DNA from: Fidelibacterota bacterium
GTDB lineage: Bacteria > Fidelibacterota > Marinisomatia > Marinisomatales > J089
Length of the DNA stretch: 6,267 bases
Assembly (NCBI GenBank): GCA_003695105.1
Contig: RFIZ01000133.1
Coordinates: forward strand, 1 to 6,267
Reading direction: 5' to 3'
Under the pieces are notes generated by a model, which worked only from the letters and a program-made list of their open reading frames with translations, was not told the DNA's origin and ran no database searches. Each line of letters opens with the position of its first letter. The first letter of the stretch is position 1. Position numbers and translations under genes: made by a program. Of this stretch, positions 5,047 through 6,267 are shown piece by piece.

Positions 5047-6267
5047 ATGGCAGATCATTCCGTGCAGGTACAGAAAGAAAACAGCATGCTGAAACAAAAG
5101 CAGATGCTGGCAGAACATTTTTTGGCCCTTTCACAGGTTAAGGAAACCGGGAAAAAGGTGGTGTACACCTTTGTGCCGGGCAATCTGACCGAATTGATTT
5201 ATACGTTCGATATGTTGCCGGTGTACCCGGAAATCAATGCGCTCCAATCAGGGATGCGCAAGAAGTCGGCGGATTACATCCGCGAAGCGGAAGACCTGGG
5301 ATTTTCGGAGGACGTCTGTTCCTATGTGAAATGTGACATCGGTATGATGCTTCAGGGAAATATCGGTCCCACCGGCCAGCAGTTACCCGATCCCGATATC
5401 CTGCTCCTGAGTTACACCGGCTGCTTTGTGTTTATGAAATGGTTTGAAAACCTGAAGGCTCTCTACCCCAAGGCGGAAATTGCCATGCTGCACATTCCCT
5501 ATCAGGAGGCGGGAACCATTGAACCGGCGGCGGTGGAATACATCCAAAAACAACTGCGGGAAGAAGTGATTCCCATCTTCGAGAAAGTCAGCGGCCAGTC
5601 GTTTTCGGAACAAAAGTTGGCGGACAAACTGGATTTATCGGCCCAGGCGGAAGACCTGTTGATCGAAGTCTTTGATTCGGCGCAGCATCGTCCCTCCCCG
5701 ATCGATGCCTATTTCGGCGGCGTTTACTATATCGGACCTATTTTTACGGCCTTCCGAGGCAGCGAAGCCTGTGTGGATTATTACCGGGAACTGGTGGCCG
5801 ACGTGCGCTATCGGATCGACCGTAAACTGGGACCCTTGACGCCGGATGGCTATCTGGAGCAGGAAAAATACCGCCTGGTGGTGGAAGGACCCCCCAACTG
5901 GACCCATTTCCGTAATTTCTGGAAAATATTCTACGATCAGGGAGCGGTGTTCGTCGGTTCCAGCTATACCCGGGTGGGCGGCGTTTACGATGACGGGTTC
6001 CGGCACTCTCCGGATGATCCCCTGGGGAGTCTGGCCCGGTACTGTCTGGGATGTTACACCAATCGGAATTTGCCCCAGCGGATCGATCTGCTGGAATCCT
6101 GGATCAAAAAGTATGCAGCCGACGGATTTCTGGTCAATTCCATCAAAAGCTGTAATTCCTTTTCCGCCGGTCAGTTGGTCATGATGCGGGATCTGGAGGA
6201 ACGGCTGCAAATCCCGGTGGGATTCATCGAAACCGATCTGGTGGATCCCCGGTACTATTCTTATTCC
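5047..6267 (+). CDS. bcrB: Benzoyl-CoA reductase, class I (ATP-dependent), subunit B (BcrB/BadE), 3'-truncated
   Basis: An open frame of 407 codons runs to the right edge without a stop. Known BcrB proteins are somewhat longer, near 430-440 residues, so only a short C-terminal piece is missing. Strongly BcrB-like segments in order: TFVPGNLTELI (41-51), SGMRKKS (68-74), EDVCSYVKCDIGMM (88-101), LLLSYTGCF (119-127), RPSPIDAYFGGVYYIGP (215-231), VVEGPPNWT (278-286), SSYTRVGGVYDDGFRH (305-320), YCLGCYTNRNLPQR (332-345), NSIKSCNSFSAGQL (364-377) and ETDLVDPRY (395-403). C91, C126 and C369 are likely [4Fe-4S] ligands by family analogy. The gene follows bcrC after two bases. It partners BcrC in the ring-reducing, substrate-binding module. 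The order C then B matches Thauera bcrCBAD and Rhodopseudomonas badDEFG, so bcrA and bcrD are expected downstream. Identity is more secure than for bcrC because the matching segments are long and continuous. Confidence 0.93.
   Translation, partial: MADHSVQVQKENSMLKQKQMLAEHFLALSQVKETGKKVVYTFVPGNLTELIYTFDMLPVYPEINALQSGMRKKSADYIREAEDLGFSEDVCSYVKCDIGMMLQGNIGPTGQQLPDPDILLLSYTGCFVFMKWFENLKALYPKAEIAMLHIPYQEAGTIEPAAVEYIQKQLREEVIPIFEKVSGQSFSEQKLADKLDLSAQAEDLLIEVFDSAQHRPSPIDAYFGGVYYIGPIFTAFRGSEACVDYYRELVADVRYRIDRKLGPLTPDGYLEQEKYRLVVEGPPNWTHFRNFWKIFYDQGAVFVGSSYTRVGGVYDDGFRHSPDDPLGSLARYCLGCYTNRNLPQRIDLLESWIKKYAADGFLVNSIKSCNSFSAGQLVMMRDLEERLQIPVGFIETDLVDPRYYSYS

Noticed and set aside
3995..5134. Long open frame on the - strand opposite bcrC
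   Set aside because: It is a shadow of the reductase coding strand with no recognisable domain, and it crosses the bcrC-bcrB junction. The + strand products are clear family members.
3860..6267. Reading the two reductase genes as 2-hydroxyglutaryl-CoA or lactoyl-CoA dehydratase subunits
   Set aside because: They share the superfamily, but the long BcrB-type segments (GGVYYIGP, VVEGPPNWT, CLGCYTN, KSCNSFSAGQ) and the C-then-B order fit class I benzoyl-CoA reductase much better.

Overview
The window reads entirely on the + strand and falls into two gene blocks separated by one regulatory intergenic region (3215-3441). It suggests an anaerobic, diderm bacterium of moderate G+C content. The evidence is two multiheme c-type cytochromes, an outer-membrane beta-barrel ending in phenylalanine, and an oxygen-sensitive aromatic-ring reductase. 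The tandem CxxCH modules with NPDH and FDH spacers remind me of environmental FCB-group lineages such as Calditrichota or Ignavibacteriota, but that placement is a weak inference.

Block 1 (3-3214) is a tightly packed three-gene operon. A 5'-truncated multiheme cytochrome built of tandem di-heme modules (3-860) overlaps by one base (TAATG) a second, non-modular multiheme cytochrome (860-1675). That gene abuts with no gap a signal-peptide-bearing beta-barrel protein with a small N-terminal periplasmic domain (1676-3214). Both cytochromes end in the same 72-residue domain. In it, two of the three heme-type motifs are stretched to CX3CH and CX5CH in both copies. Two periplasmic or exported cytochromes plus a barrel is the composition expected of a porin-cytochrome electron conduit across the outer membrane. 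That role is inferred, not shown.

The intergenic region holds a possible terminator hairpin (3290-3331), a TTGACA promoter element (3337-3342), and a 15-bp direct repeat that runs into a perfect AATAGTTT/AAACTATT inverted repeat. This is the architecture of a MarR-family operator placed on the promoter.

Block 2 (3442-6267, open at the right edge) encodes a MarR-family regulator (3442-3879). It overlaps bcrC/badD (3860-5044) by 20 nt, and bcrB/badE (5047-6267, 3'-truncated) follows 2 nt later. These are the two non-ATPase subunits of the ATP-dependent class I benzoyl-CoA reductase, in the gene order known from Thauera and Rhodopseudomonas. The ATPase/activator subunits bcrA and bcrD would be expected just beyond the window. 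Taken together, the locus places a self-regulated anaerobic aromatic-degradation operon directly downstream of a putative extracellular electron-transfer operon.
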